Positions 30,858 through 39,808 of a DNA stretch of 64,000 bases are shown here, piece after piece. The position numbers and the translations under genes are program-made. The stretch spans positions 23,199 to 87,198 of the forward strand of contig NZ_KB894371.1 of the NCBI RefSeq assembly GCF_000374425.1, in the 5' to 3' direction. This DNA comes from Acinetobacter tjernbergiae DSM 14971 = CIP 107465. Lineage in GTDB: Bacteria; Pseudomonadota; Gammaproteobacteria; Pseudomonadales; Moraxellaceae. The notes below the pieces were generated by a model. That model made no database searches. It saw nothing but the letters and a program-made list of their open reading frames with translations, and had not been told where the DNA came from. How positions within the stretch are numbered: position 1 is the stretch's first letter; each line of letters opens with the position of its first letter.

Positions 30858-31460
30858 ATGAAACGATCAATAAAGAGTGAAGCAACTCGACAACACATTT
30901 TGGATACCAGTTTTGAATTGGTATTGCGTAAAGGTTTTGTGGGCGTTGGCTTACAAGAGATTTTAAAAGCCTGTGACGTGCCGAAAGGTTCGTTCTATCA
31001 CTACTTTGCGTCTAAAGAGGCATTTGGTTGTGCCTTATTAGAACAGTACATGGCGGATTACAAAGTACGTGTTGAACATCTTTGGCAGCAAAGTGAACAA
31101 AGTGCTTATGCACGTTTAATCGCTTTGTGGCAGGCATGGATTGACGACCCGATTTATGGCAGTTGGGCAGAGAATTGCTTAATTGTGAAACTTGCGGCAG
31201 AGGTTTCTGATTTATCAGAAGACATGCGTCAGATTCTCAACTTAGGTGTACATCGACTGACACAAAGTGTGGCTTTATTGCTCAAAGAAGGGCAACAGCA
31301 AGGTTCGATTCCAACCCATTTAGACCCTTTAAAAACAGCTCAAGTGATGTATCAGCTCTGGTTGGGTGCAGCTTTGATGACCAAATTAGCACAAGACAAA
31401 GCTCCGCTACATTTGGCTTTAGAAACCACAAAACAGCTGTTACAACCGATACAGGAATAG
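30858..31460 (+). CDS. TetR-family transcriptional regulator
   Basis: The N-terminal helix-turn-helix reads ATRQHILDTSFELVLRKGF, then LQEILKACDVPKGSFYHYF, the standard TetR recognition helix. The C-terminal ligand domain resembles NemR/AcuR-type regulators of electrophile-detoxifying enzymes. The ATG at 30858 is chosen over a GTG two codons upstream. The next gene starts three bases after the stop, so regulator, oxidoreductase and DUF1304 gene probably form one operon under the palindrome upstream. Confidence 0.9.
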   Translation: MKRSIKSEATRQHILDTSFELVLRKGFVGVGLQEILKACDVPKGSFYHYFASKEAFGCALLEQYMADYKVRVEHLWQQSEQSAYARLIALWQAWIDDPIYGSWAENCLIVKLAAEVSDLSEDMRQILNLGVHRLTQSVALLLKEGQQQGSIPTHLDPLKTAQVMYQLWLGAALMTKLAQDKAPLHLALETTKQLLQPIQE

Positions 31461-31463
31461 ATT

Positions 31464-32441
31464 ATGCAAAGTATTATCCACCACCAATTTGGCGAACCTG
31501 TAGATGTTTTAGCATTAGGTGATATGCCGATACCTGAGCCTAAAGCGGGTGAAGTGCGTATCAAGACCATTATGTCTCCTATGCATAATCACGATGTTTG
31601 GACAGTACGTGGTAGTTATGGCTATAAGCCAACTTTACCTGCAATTGGCGGCAGTGAAGCGGTAGGTATTGTCGATGCTGTGGGTGAGGATGTTGATGCA
31701 AGTAAGTTAGGACAACGTATTGCGGTTGCTGGTGTACATGGTAGTTGGGCAGAATATTTTATTGCGCCTGCGCAAAGTATTATTCCTTTAAATGATGCGA
31801 TTGATGATGAAACAGCAGCTCAATTGATCGGGATGCCGATAAGTGCTTTGATGTTACTCGACTTTGTGAATGTTCAAGCAGGGCAATGGTTGATTCAAAA
31901 CACAGCCAATGGTGCTGTGGGTAAAACCGTAGCGATGATTGCTCAGGCGCGTGGTTTGCAAGTGATTAATCTTGTGCGTCGTACCGATGCAATTGCCGAA
32001 ATGCAGGCTTTAGGCATTCAACATGTAGTTGCCACTGATCAAGCGGATTGGAAGCAACAAGTCAAAGCGATTCATGCTGATCAGCCCTTGATTGCAGGCG
32101 TGGATTCAATTGGTGGAACGGCCAGTGGTGAAATGCTGAATTTACTGAGTGAGAATAGTGTATTGGTTTCATTTGGCAGTATGACGGGCGAAACTATGCA
32201 GATTTCATCGGGCGATTTGATTTTCAAACAGGCAACGGTGAAAGGGTTTTGGGCAAGTGTAGTCAATAAAGAAATGCCAGCAGAGCGTAAAAAGGCATTA
32301 TTTGTTGAGTTATTAACGCTTGCGAAACAAAAGAAATTAGTTTTACCTGTGGAAGGTGTTTTTAGTTTTGATGATATTAAAACGGCTGCACTCAAAGCAA
32401 CTCAGGGTGCGCGTCAGGGCAAAGTGTTGTTAAAGCCTTAA
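31464..32441 (+). CDS. MDR-family zinc-binding-type dehydrogenase
   Basis: This 325-residue medium-chain dehydrogenase/reductase has a GroES-like N-terminal domain with the PAIGGSEAVGIVDAVGEDV segment and a Rossmann domain whose nucleotide loop is NTANGAVGKTVAMIA. The structural-zinc cysteines are absent, and the catalytic-zinc position is not a canonical Cys. It therefore looks more like a quinone oxidoreductase/enoyl reductase than a true alcohol dehydrogenase. It directly follows the TetR gene. Substrate unknown; reactive carbonyls or quinones fit the regulator type. Confidence 0.85.
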   Translation: MQSIIHHQFGEPVDVLALGDMPIPEPKAGEVRIKTIMSPMHNHDVWTVRGSYGYKPTLPAIGGSEAVGIVDAVGEDVDASKLGQRIAVAGVHGSWAEYFIAPAQSIIPLNDAIDDETAAQLIGMPISALMLLDFVNVQAGQWLIQNTANGAVGKTVAMIAQARGLQVINLVRRTDAIAEMQALGIQHVVATDQADWKQQVKAIHADQPLIAGVDSIGGTASGEMLNLLSENSVLVSFGSMTGETMQISSGDLIFKQATVKGFWASVVNKEMPAERKKALFVELLTLAKQKKLVLPVEGVFSFDDIKTAALKATQGARQGKVLLKP

Positions 32442-32512
32442 TTTGGAGAACAGATGACCAGTCGTGAGGCTGGTCTACTTAAATTTGCCTATCAAATAAA
32501 AAGGAAAATTAT

Positions 32513-32866
32513 ATGATTGGACAACTGCTTGTAGGATTGATTGCTGTATTACATGTTTATATTTTAGTGCTGGAAATGTTCCTATGGGACAAACCTTATG
32601 GTTTAAAGGCTTTTGGTAATAGCTTGGAAAAAGCCCAACTTACTAAAGTTTTAGCGCAGAACCAAGGTTTGTATAATGGTTTTCTTGCAGCAGGTTTGTT
32701 TTGGGCATTAATTGCACCTGAAACCTATGCGGTTGCTTTGGCGAATTTCTTTTTAGGCTGTGTGTTGGTTGCAGGAATTTATGGGGGATTGACTGCCAGT
32801 AAGAAAATTATTTATATCCAAGCTGTACCTGCATTGATTGCTTTAATCGCGGTTCACTTTTTTTAA
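32513..32866 (+). CDS. DUF1304 membrane protein
   Basis: The 117 residues form about four membrane helices and show the DUF1304 hallmarks EMFLWDKP near the start and NQGLYNGFLAAGLFW in the middle. Function unknown. It follows the dehydrogenase by 71 bases in the same direction, so it may be controlled with it by the TetR protein. Confidence 0.87.
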   Translation: MIGQLLVGLIAVLHVYILVLEMFLWDKPYGLKAFGNSLEKAQLTKVLAQNQGLYNGFLAAGLFWALIAPETYAVALANFFLGCVLVAGIYGGLTASKKIIYIQAVPALIALIAVHFF

Positions 32867-32933
32867 GCAATAAAGGTATTCACTTGAGCGAGTTTATGTT
32901 TTAATGCAGCCAGTTTGAGATGAGCCTCATACA

Positions 32934-32956
32934 GTATATCGGACAATACGATATAC
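32934..32956. repeat. Inverted repeat 5' of terminator
   Basis: An 8-bp perfect inverted repeat GTATATCG/CGATATAC with a 7-base loop lies a few bases before the terminator at 32961. Role unknown. Confidence 0.45.
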
Positions 32957-32958
32957 GA

Positions 32959-32984
32959 CTAAGCCCCCATGAGGGGCTTTTTTA
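32959..32984 (+). terminator. Terminator after DUF1304 gene
   Basis: The stem AAGCCCC/GGGGCTT (32961-32979) is followed by a T-run. Confidence 0.85.
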
Positions 32985-33021
32985 TGTCTATGAAAAATGT
33001 AAATGACGATTAGATAGGCGA

Positions 33022-33696
33022 TTAAGCTTGGTCTAAACCCAACCATTGACGTTGTTGGTAAGCGCTATCCCAAAAGAGCCATTCCAATTTCGCGCCCATG
33101 CGATAAGCCGCATGCATTTTTGCTAAAGTGTCTTCATCACAACGTGCCGCTACTTTATCTACAGTTGTAATCACATTTCGAACTGCTGTATTAAACTCTT
33201 CACCTGCATAGGTATCAATCCATGCTTGATATGGATTATTAGGAACTGATTGGTTTACGATGTCTTTACCAACCTCAGCATAAATCCAAAAACAGGGAAG
33301 CAATGCTGCCAAGATCACAGGATAGCTTTCCGACCAAGCTGTAGCAGTTAAGAACGACGTATAATGATGGCAGGCGAGTGTTAATGGCGTATTTTCAAAC
33401 TCAGCTTTGCTAATTTCAAACTCCTGCATAAAGTCAGCGTGCAAACTACGCTCCACAATAATGGCAATTTTTGCTGCTTCAGAAAACTGAATCACATCAT
33501 CGGCTTCATAAGCTTTTGCAGCAGCCACAGCCAATGCACGTCCATAAGCCAGTAAATAATGCGCATCTTGAATAACATAATGGCAGAATACCTCACGCTT
33601 TAACGTGCCAGAAGCCAGTTCTTGATTAAATGGCAGTGCTAATATTTTTTGATATAAATCTTGATTACGTTGCCAAACATCTTGGGAAAAAGTCAT
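33022..33696 (-). CDS. tenA: Aminopyrimidine aminohydrolase / thiaminase II
   Basis: TenA salvages thiamin pyrimidine by hydrolysing aminopyrimidine to HMP. The 224 residues are all-helical. The nucleophile is Cys135 in LLPCFWIYAEVG, the same number as in B. subtilis TenA. The late Glu lies in GAKLEWLFWDSAY. The central ATAWSESYPVILAALLPC block is typical of this family. It is monocistronic. I looked for a TPP riboswitch upstream (33697-33870) and saw none. Confidence 0.92.
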   Translation of the reverse strand: MTFSQDVWQRNQDLYQKILALPFNQELASGTLKREVFCHYVIQDAHYLLAYGRALAVAAAKAYEADDVIQFSEAAKIAIIVERSLHADFMQEFEISKAEFENTPLTLACHHYTSFLTATAWSESYPVILAALLPCFWIYAEVGKDIVNQSVPNNPYQAWIDTYAGEEFNTAVRNVITTVDKVAARCDEDTLAKMHAAYRMGAKLEWLFWDSAYQQRQWLGLDQA

Positions 33697-33870
33697 GTAT
33701 TTGAACCTATGAACAGCTTATAAATTGAAGAATGATAAAACTATAGCAGAGTCTTTATCTCGATCGCCTTTTCTCAAAATAAGTCTAACAATCTTTTTTA
33801 TTTTCTAGCGCAAACTCACCTACAATAGGCACATTTTTATCATCCAACGATTTCGCATAAAAGGCTGTTC

Positions 33871-34953
33871 ATGAAGCATTTTCGTTTTTCAATATTTTTT
33901 ACGGTAGTGTGTTTGGCACTATCTGCCTACTGGGGCTATACGCATGGTCCTGAAGCAGGCGTAGCGACGATGCTTAAAGCATTGACAATTACTGCGATTT
34001 TAGCAGTGATGGAGGTATCACTTTCTTTTGATAATGCTGTTGTCAACGCATCAGTACTACGTGGTTGGGATCATTTCTGGAAAATGATTTTCTTAACGGT
34101 GGGTATTCTGATTGCCGTATTTGGTATGCGTTTGATTTTTCCTGTGGTCATCGTTGCAGTTACAGCAGATATGGGGATGGTCGAAGTCGCTAAAATGGCA
34201 TTGAACGATCCAAAGAGCTATTCAGAACGCTTAATGGCACATCATGCTGAAATTTCAGCATTTGGTGGCACATTCTTATTATTGGTGTTCTTAAATTTCT
34301 TCTTCGATGATGGTAAAGAAACGCATTGGTTTAAGTGGTTAGAAGCAAAATTGGCAAATTTAGCCAGTGTACCAGCGATGTCAGTTTTTCTTGCCTTGAT
34401 TGCCATGATTATTATGGCAGCTAATGTTGAAGAATCTATTCGCTTAGCGGTGACGATGGCAGGTATTTGGGGCATTGTGGTCTATATTGGCGTGCAAGTT
34501 CTCAGTCACTTATTGGGTGGTGAGCCAGAGATTGATGAAAATGGTAATGCCGTTACTCATGATGCAAGTGGTGCGGCTTCAGGTGTCGTGAAAGCTGGAT
34601 TTGGTGGTTTCTTATATCTTGAAGTTCTTGATGCCTCTTTCAGTTTTGATGGTGTGATTGGTGCATTCGCAATTACCAGTGATGTTGTCATCATTATGTT
34701 AGGTCTTGCGATTGGTGCGATGTTTGTCCGTTCAATGACAATTTATTTGGTTGAGAAAGGGACTTTGGATGCCTATGTTTTCTTGGAACATGGCGCACAT
34801 TATGCCATTGGTGCTTTGGCATTCATTATGATCGCAAGTGGTACGGGTTTACATGTACCAGAGGTTGTAACGGGGCTAATCGGTGTTGCATTTATCGTTT
34901 GGGCGGTGGTTTCTTCAATCCAATATAGCAAGCGCGAACAGCAAACCTCTTAA
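33871..34953 (+). CDS. DUF475 (TerC-like) integral membrane protein
   Basis: The 360 residues have about nine membrane helices. Two acidic in-membrane motifs, EVSLSFDNAVVNA and EVLDASFSFDGVIGAFAIT, form the internal duplication of TerC/DUF475 proteins, which are associated with metal (Mn) export or tellurite resistance. The exact transport role here is not known. It has its own terminator. Confidence 0.88.
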   Translation: MKHFRFSIFFTVVCLALSAYWGYTHGPEAGVATMLKALTITAILAVMEVSLSFDNAVVNASVLRGWDHFWKMIFLTVGILIAVFGMRLIFPVVIVAVTADMGMVEVAKMALNDPKSYSERLMAHHAEISAFGGTFLLLVFLNFFFDDGKETHWFKWLEAKLANLASVPAMSVFLALIAMIIMAANVEESIRLAVTMAGIWGIVVYIGVQVLSHLLGGEPEIDENGNAVTHDASGAASGVVKAGFGGFLYLEVLDASFSFDGVIGAFAITSDVVIIMLGLAIGAMFVRSMTIYLVEKGTLDAYVFLEHGAHYAIGALAFIMIASGTGLHVPEVVTGLIGVAFIVWAVVSSIQYSKREQQTS

Positions 34954-34984
34954 GCTTATTTTCAGTTAATGAGCGTATTTTTAG

Positions 34985-35014
34985 TAAAGGAGCGAAATCG
35001 CTCCTTTATTTTTT
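34985..35014 (+). terminator. Terminator of DUF475 gene
   Basis: A 10-bp stem AAAGGAGCGA/TCGCTCCTTT (34986-35007) is followed by ATTTTTTCT. Confidence 0.88.
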
Positions 35015-35106
35015 CTCCTAAAGATTGTGTTTTTCATAATCTACTTACAACCTTGTTAAGCGAATCGCTTATAATTCGCTAAGCCAGTTATAGTGTCTTA
35101 TCAATA

Positions 35107-36468
35107 ATGAATGCTTTAGAACGCCGTTCAACCTTTGCCTTAAGTAGCATTTTTGCCTTACGCATGTTGGGCTTGTTCATGATTATTCCTGTATTTTCTG
35201 TTGCAGGACAGTCATATCAATACGCCACACCTGCCTTAATCGGGCTAGCGGTTGGGGTCTATGGTTTAACTCAAGCCATTTTACAAATTCCATTTAGCCT
35301 TTTAGCTGATCGCTTTAGTCGTAAGCCGCTCGTTGTGCTAGGTTTACTCTTATTTGCCTTAGGCGGTGCAATCGCGGGCTTGTCTGACACGATTTATGGT
35401 GTGATTATTGGGCGAGCAATTGCAGGCGCAGGTGCGGTTTCAGCTGTGGTGATGGCATTGCTTGCCGATGTAACACGTGAAGAGCAGCGTACCAAAGCTA
35501 TGGCTGTGATGGGGATGAGTATTGGCTTATCTTTTGTAGTGGCATTCAGTTTAGGGCCATGGCTCACCAGTTTGGTTGGTATTTCTGGTTTATTTTTTGT
35601 CACAACAATTATGGGCTTAGCTGCAATTTTAATGTTGTTACTGGTGCCTAAAGTCACTCGACATCATCGGAATTACCAACAAGGCTATGTATTGCAGCTG
35701 AAACAAGTCATTCAAATGGGTGATCTGAACCGATTGCACGTTTCCGTTTTTGCACTACATTTATTACTGACAGCGATGTTTATTTATATTCCTTCTCAGT
35801 TGATCGAATATGCCCAAATTCCTTTGGCAAAACATGGTCTCATCTACTTACCATTATTGGTTCTTAGTCTATTTTTTGCCTTTCCAAGCATTATCATTGC
35901 TGAAAAATATCGCAAGATGCGTGGTATTTTCTTATCTGCGATTGCAGGCATTATTATTGGATTGCTGCTGCTAATTTTTGGATATGAATCTAAATATGTA
36001 TTGCTTGCAGGATTAGGTATTTTCTTTATCGCATTTAATGTGATGGAAGCGTTATTACCTTCTTGGTTATCAAAAGTTGCACCAATTCAATCTAAAGCCA
36101 CCGCAATGGGTATCAATGCCAGTAGCCAGTTCTTGGGGGCTTTTTTTGGGGGGACTTTGGGTGGACAGCTTTTGATGTTACAGAATACTGCACTTGGGTG
36201 GAGCGTACTCTCTGGGATTGCTATACTGTGGTTGCTCGTGAGTTTTGGCTTGGCCCAACCAAGATATTTGTCTTCAATTGTGTTGCCTTTACCTCAAATG
36301 GCACAAACAGATGAATGGACTTCAAAACTATTGGCAATTCGTGGTATTGAAGAAGTCGTGGTGATGCCCGAACAACAAGTTGCTTATATTAAAGTCGATA
36401 AACAGCGGATAGATGATGCTGGGCGACAAGATTTAACGCACTTGATTGGCAAAGAGGTAGCCATTTAA
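35107..36468 (+). CDS. MFS transporter, YajR-like
   Basis: The 453 residues comprise 12 membrane helices, with the family motif A loop LLADRFSRKPLVVLG between helices 2 and 3. The C-terminal about 60 residues are soluble and end in a ferredoxin-like segment IRGIEEVVVMPEQQVAYIKV. That tail is the YAM-type domain found in E. coli YajR. Transport substrate is unknown. ssb follows after 51 bases, a linkage also common in Pseudomonas and relatives. Confidence 0.88.
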   Translation: MNALERRSTFALSSIFALRMLGLFMIIPVFSVAGQSYQYATPALIGLAVGVYGLTQAILQIPFSLLADRFSRKPLVVLGLLLFALGGAIAGLSDTIYGVIIGRAIAGAGAVSAVVMALLADVTREEQRTKAMAVMGMSIGLSFVVAFSLGPWLTSLVGISGLFFVTTIMGLAAILMLLLVPKVTRHHRNYQQGYVLQLKQVIQMGDLNRLHVSVFALHLLLTAMFIYIPSQLIEYAQIPLAKHGLIYLPLLVLSLFFAFPSIIIAEKYRKMRGIFLSAIAGIIIGLLLLIFGYESKYVLLAGLGIFFIAFNVMEALLPSWLSKVAPIQSKATAMGINASSQFLGAFFGGTLGGQLLMLQNTALGWSVLSGIAILWLLVSFGLAQPRYLSSIVLPLPQMAQTDEWTSKLLAIRGIEEVVVMPEQQVAYIKVDKQRIDDAGRQDLTHLIGKEVAI

Positions 36469-36519
36469 GTATAACTCTTATAAAGTAAAACATAGAAATA
36501 CATAGGATGAAGACAGCTA

Positions 36520-37116
36520 ATGCGTGGTGTGAATAAAGTTATTTTAGTCGGTACTTTGGGTAAAGATCCTGAAACAAAAACCTTTCCAAATGGTGGATCA
36601 TTGACTCAATTCTCGATTGCGACAAGTGAATCGTGGACAGATAAAAATACAGGTGAACGAAAAGAACAAACAGAATGGCATCGTATTGTATTACACAACC
36701 GTTTAGGTGAAATTGCTCAGCAATATTTGCGTAAGGGCTCAAAGGTGTATATCGAGGGTTCATTGCGTACACGTCAATGGACAGACCAAAATGGTCAGGA
36801 ACGTTACAGCACTGAAATTCGTGGTGATCAAATGCAAATGCTTGATTCACGTCAACAAGGTGAGCAGAGCGGTGGCGACTTTAACCAACCACGTTTTAAT
36901 AACAACAATAATAACCAAGGTGGCGGTTATCAAAATACGGGTTATAACAATAACAACAACCAAAATGGCTATGGTCAAGGCGGTGGCTTTGGTGGTGGAA
37001 ACCAAGGTAATTACGCAGGAAATCCTCAAGCAGGTAATGGCTTTAATACGCCAAAAGCTGCACCGCAACCTACTGCGTCAGCACCAGCCGATTTAGATGA
37101 TGATTTACCGTTCTAG
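36520..37116 (+). CDS. ssb: Single-stranded DNA-binding protein
   Basis: SSB coats single-stranded DNA in replication, repair and recombination. The N-terminal OB fold ([18 protein letters not shown], then [28 protein letters not shown]) is followed by a Gly/Asn/Gln-rich linker with runs of asparagines. The C-terminus is the acidic partner-docking tip DLDDDLPF. The linker is rich in NNN runs encoded by AAC/AAT repeats, so it may vary in length between strains. Length 198. Confidence 0.97.
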   Translation: MRGVNKVILVGTLGKDPETKTFPNGGSLTQFSIATSESWTDKNTGERKEQTEWHRIVLHNRLGEIAQQYLRKGSKVYIEGSLRTRQWTDQNGQERYSTEIRGDQMQMLDSRQQGEQSGGDFNQPRFNNNNNNQGGGYQNTGYNNNNNQNGYGQGGGFGGGNQGNYAGNPQAGNGFNTPKAAPQPTASAPADLDDDLPF

Positions 37117-37136
37117 ATCATATATCTAGTCACACG

Positions 37137-37168
37137 AAAGGCATAAACTCAGTTTATGCCTTTTTTTA
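37137..37168. terminator. Bidirectional terminator ssb / LysR regulator
   Basis: A 12-bp stem AAAGGCATAAAC/GTTTATGCCTTT with a TCA loop and trailing T-run. Confidence 0.88.
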
Positions 37169-37215
37169 TTGTTTATGTGCTCAATAAATTGTGAAATAAC
37201 GTTCTTATTTCTGTA

Positions 37216-38142
37216 TTACAAAGTGTAACCACTGTCAGTTTTTGCCAATTCACGTAGACCCTCGATCAAGGTTTCGATGAGTTTTTCAACCACCAAGCGT
37301 TGCCCTTTACGAGAAGCATAAACGAGTTGTACTGTGCCACGATTCGACTTCCATTCAGGCAAAATATGAATGAGTTTACCTTTCTCGATATCTGATTGAA
37401 CGGTTAAATAAGGCAAGTCTGCGATACCTAAGCCATCACTCACCGCATAATAGACACCAGCTAAATCATTACTTCGAATTCTCGGTGAATAGGCAACATC
37501 AACAGTTTCATCATGATTTATATTGCATAAATGCCAATGATATTGGTTTTTTTGGATGCCTAAAGCCACACTAGGATAGGAGTGCAATTCTGAATAATGT
37601 TCAATTCGACTGTTTTGCAATAATTCAGGAGCCGCAACAAGACAATGCTCTGTCCGAATAACATCACGGACAATCAGGCTAGAGTCTTGATTGGGTTCGA
37701 AGCTGGTTCTGATTGCAATATCAATATCATCATGTAGTACATCAACTCGACGGCTCGTGAGTTCTAGAGCGATTTCAACTTTAGGGTAGTTTTTTAAGAA
37801 CTGACTGAGTAACTGACGAACCTGAAAGTGCATCATTAACGGTGGACAACTTATTTTAACCAGACCTTGTGGTTCACTTTTTTGTTTTAATAAAACATTT
37901 TCAGCACATTCAACTTGAGCAATCACTTTACAACATTCTTCGTAAAATTCTTGTCCTAATTCGGTCACTTTAAAATGACGTGTTGTTCGTTGAATGAGAT
38001 TGAGATTAAACTTTGTTTCAAGGTCAATAATACGACGGCTCAGTTTAGATTTACTGATATTTTCAGCTTCACTGGCAGCACTAAAACCGCCGTGTTTAAC
38101 CACGAGATAGAAATAATGAAAATCATCAAATGAATTAATCAA
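37216..38142 (-). CDS. LysR-family transcriptional regulator
   Basis: The N-terminal winged helix reads FYLVVKHGGFSAASEAENISKSKLSRRI, and the rest is a periplasmic-binding-like effector domain. I start at TTG 38142 (MINSFDDFHYF) because LysR proteins begin just before this helix and an AGGAC site lies eight bases upstream. The longest frame, from 38238, adds 32 residues with no family similarity. It is divergent from the pirin gene, a frequent LysR-pirin arrangement, so it probably regulates that gene. Inducer unknown. Confidence 0.85.
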   Translation of the reverse strand: MINSFDDFHYFYLVVKHGGFSAASEAENISKSKLSRRIIDLETKFNLNLIQRTTRHFKVTELGQEFYEECCKVIAQVECAENVLLKQKSEPQGLVKISCPPLMMHFQVRQLLSQFLKNYPKVEIALELTSRRVDVLHDDIDIAIRTSFEPNQDSSLIVRDVIRTEHCLVAAPELLQNSRIEHYSELHSYPSVALGIQKNQYHWHLCNINHDETVDVAYSPRIRSNDLAGVYYAVSDGLGIADLPYLTVQSDIEKGKLIHILPEWKSNRGTVQLVYASRKGQRLVVEKLIETLIEGLRELAKTDSGYTL

Positions 38143-38523
38143 GGTGGGTCGAGTCCTATCACTATGCAAGATTAGAATAGCATTAACGCTCCTAATCTGT
38201 AGATGTGGTTTATCTTTTCGAGGTATTTTGAACCGCACTGTTCATCAAGTTACGATAAGCAGGAGTGTTCTTGATCATGACGTCGTTTGGAGTGTTGTTT
38301 TAAATGATGCTAATCAAAATATTCAGATGTCAGAAGTACAAAAGATGAGATGAACAATATTGAAAATAGGATGATGAATGAAAATATGAATTTTAAATAC
38401 CTATAAAAAGATAAATTGTCCTATTTATAGAATAATGTGTTGCCAATCCATCTCTATAAGCTTTAATCACTGAAGCGTAAAATGAATCTCAAGAAAAGAA
38501 TTTCCTGAATAGGAGAAACTAAA
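38143..38523. other. Divergent intergenic region LysR / pirin
   Basis: About 380 bases that should contain both promoters. The pirin ribosome site TAGGAGAAA is at about 38512-38520. No clear LysR box (T-N11-A) stands out by eye. A 69-codon plus-strand frame is treated as non-coding. Confidence 0.35.
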
Positions 38524-39384
38524 ATGAAGAAAATTCTTGGGATCTATCAAAATAAACATATGCATTGGGTGGGTGATGGTTTCCCAGTGTACAACTTGTT
38601 TTCCTATGATCGTTTGGGACAAATGATCAGCCCATTTCTACTGCTAGATTATGCTGCACCTTACCGCTTTGAGCCGACTACTGCTCAACAAGGGGTGGGT
38701 ACACATCCGCATCGCGGTTTTGAGACAGTCACGATTGCTTATCAGGGCGAAGTGACACATCAAGATTCAAGTGGCGGCGGTGGCACAATTAAAGCAGGTG
38801 ATGTGCAATGGATGACGGCTGGAGGTGGAGTCCTACACCAAGAATTTCATTCTCCTGAGTTTGCGCATCAAGGTGGTTTGTTTGAAATGGTACAATTATG
38901 GGTGAATTTGCCTGCACATTCAAAGATGACTCCAGCAAAATACCAAGCCATTGAAGCCGCTCAAATTCAAAGCATCAGCTTAGATGATGTTGGTAGTGAG
39001 TTACGTGTCATCGCAGGGCAATACCAAGAGAGAGCGGGCGCAGCAACCACGTTTAGCCCTGTCAATGTTTGGGATGGTAAAATTGTGGCAGGTCAAGCAC
39101 ACACGTTTTATGTGACCGAAGGACATACCACATTGTTGGTGGTACTTTCTGGTGAGGTGATTTTAAATGATGCTCAACACATTGAAGCACCAAGCTTGGT
39201 TGTACTGAGCCGTGAAGAAATTGATTTTACGATCAAGGCTGAGCAAGACAGTAAATTCTTGATTTTAACGGGTCAACCTTTGAATGAACCGATTGAAGGT
39301 TATGGACCATTTGTTATGAATAGCAAAGCTGAGATTACAGACGCGATCAATGATTTCAATCATGGCAAATTTGGCAGCATGTAA
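38524..39384 (+). CDS. Pirin family protein
   Basis: Pirins are bicupin iron proteins, some with quercetin 2,3-dioxygenase activity. The 286 residues show the N-terminal cupin metal set His61, His63, His105, Glu107 (GTHPHRGFETV and GVLHQEFHS). A second, metal-free cupin follows. The ribosome site is strong. Divergent from a LysR regulator. A weak hairpin terminator follows at 39418. Cellular function in bacteria is uncertain. Confidence 0.9.
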   Translation: MKKILGIYQNKHMHWVGDGFPVYNLFSYDRLGQMISPFLLLDYAAPYRFEPTTAQQGVGTHPHRGFETVTIAYQGEVTHQDSSGGGGTIKAGDVQWMTAGGGVLHQEFHSPEFAHQGGLFEMVQLWVNLPAHSKMTPAKYQAIEAAQIQSISLDDVGSELRVIAGQYQERAGAATTFSPVNVWDGKIVAGQAHTFYVTEGHTTLLVVLSGEVILNDAQHIEAPSLVVLSREEIDFTIKAEQDSKFLILTGQPLNEPIEGYGPFVMNSKAEITDAINDFNHGKFGSM

Positions 39385-39808
39385 AGCTCATTTTTCCCCT
39401 ATATATAGACATATAAGAAAGCCCATAACTCCTTTAAAGTTATGGGCTTTCGCTATAAGGCTCTCTATTGATTGTTTTAATATTAGGTCACTTATTATTG
39501 TGCAGTTTGTTACGTGACTCGATTCTGATTATTGTTTAATCACAATAGCGCTAAATTTCAGCTTTGCAAAGTCCTTGAGATCGTAAAAATGATGAAATAA
39601 AGAATGTTCTGTCTACTGTGCTTGAATAAGTGAATATTATCATTAAGTTAAGAGCAAAATAGAAAGCATGCTAAAATGTAACAAGAAATGACCTATGTTG
39701 CTAAGACAAAAGTCTAGCTTAAATGCAGAATCTGGTATTTTTTAATACCGTGTTTAAGTTAACTATCAGTCATAATCAAGAAAAATCATCAACTGATGGG
39801 ACATAATT
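39385..39808. other. Intergenic region with weak terminator hairpin
   Basis: The hairpin AAAGCCCATAACT/AGTTATGGGCTTT (39418-39450) probably ends the pirin transcript but has no proper T-run. The remaining about 350 bases are AT-rich. A short GTCAC/GTGAC inverted repeat lies near 39487-39514. No gene is evident. Confidence 0.4.
39418..39450 (+). terminator. Hairpin after pirin gene
   Basis: A 13-bp perfect stem with a 7-base loop. Only TTT follows, so termination efficiency is doubtful. Confidence 0.55.

Noticed and set aside
33697..33870. Possible TPP riboswitch upstream of tenA
   Set aside because: No CTGAGA-type thi-box motif or matching helices were found on the minus strand.
38144..38353. 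69-codon plus-strand frame in the LysR-pirin gap
   Set aside because: It overlaps the region upstream of LysR, has no recognisable domain and no good ribosome site.
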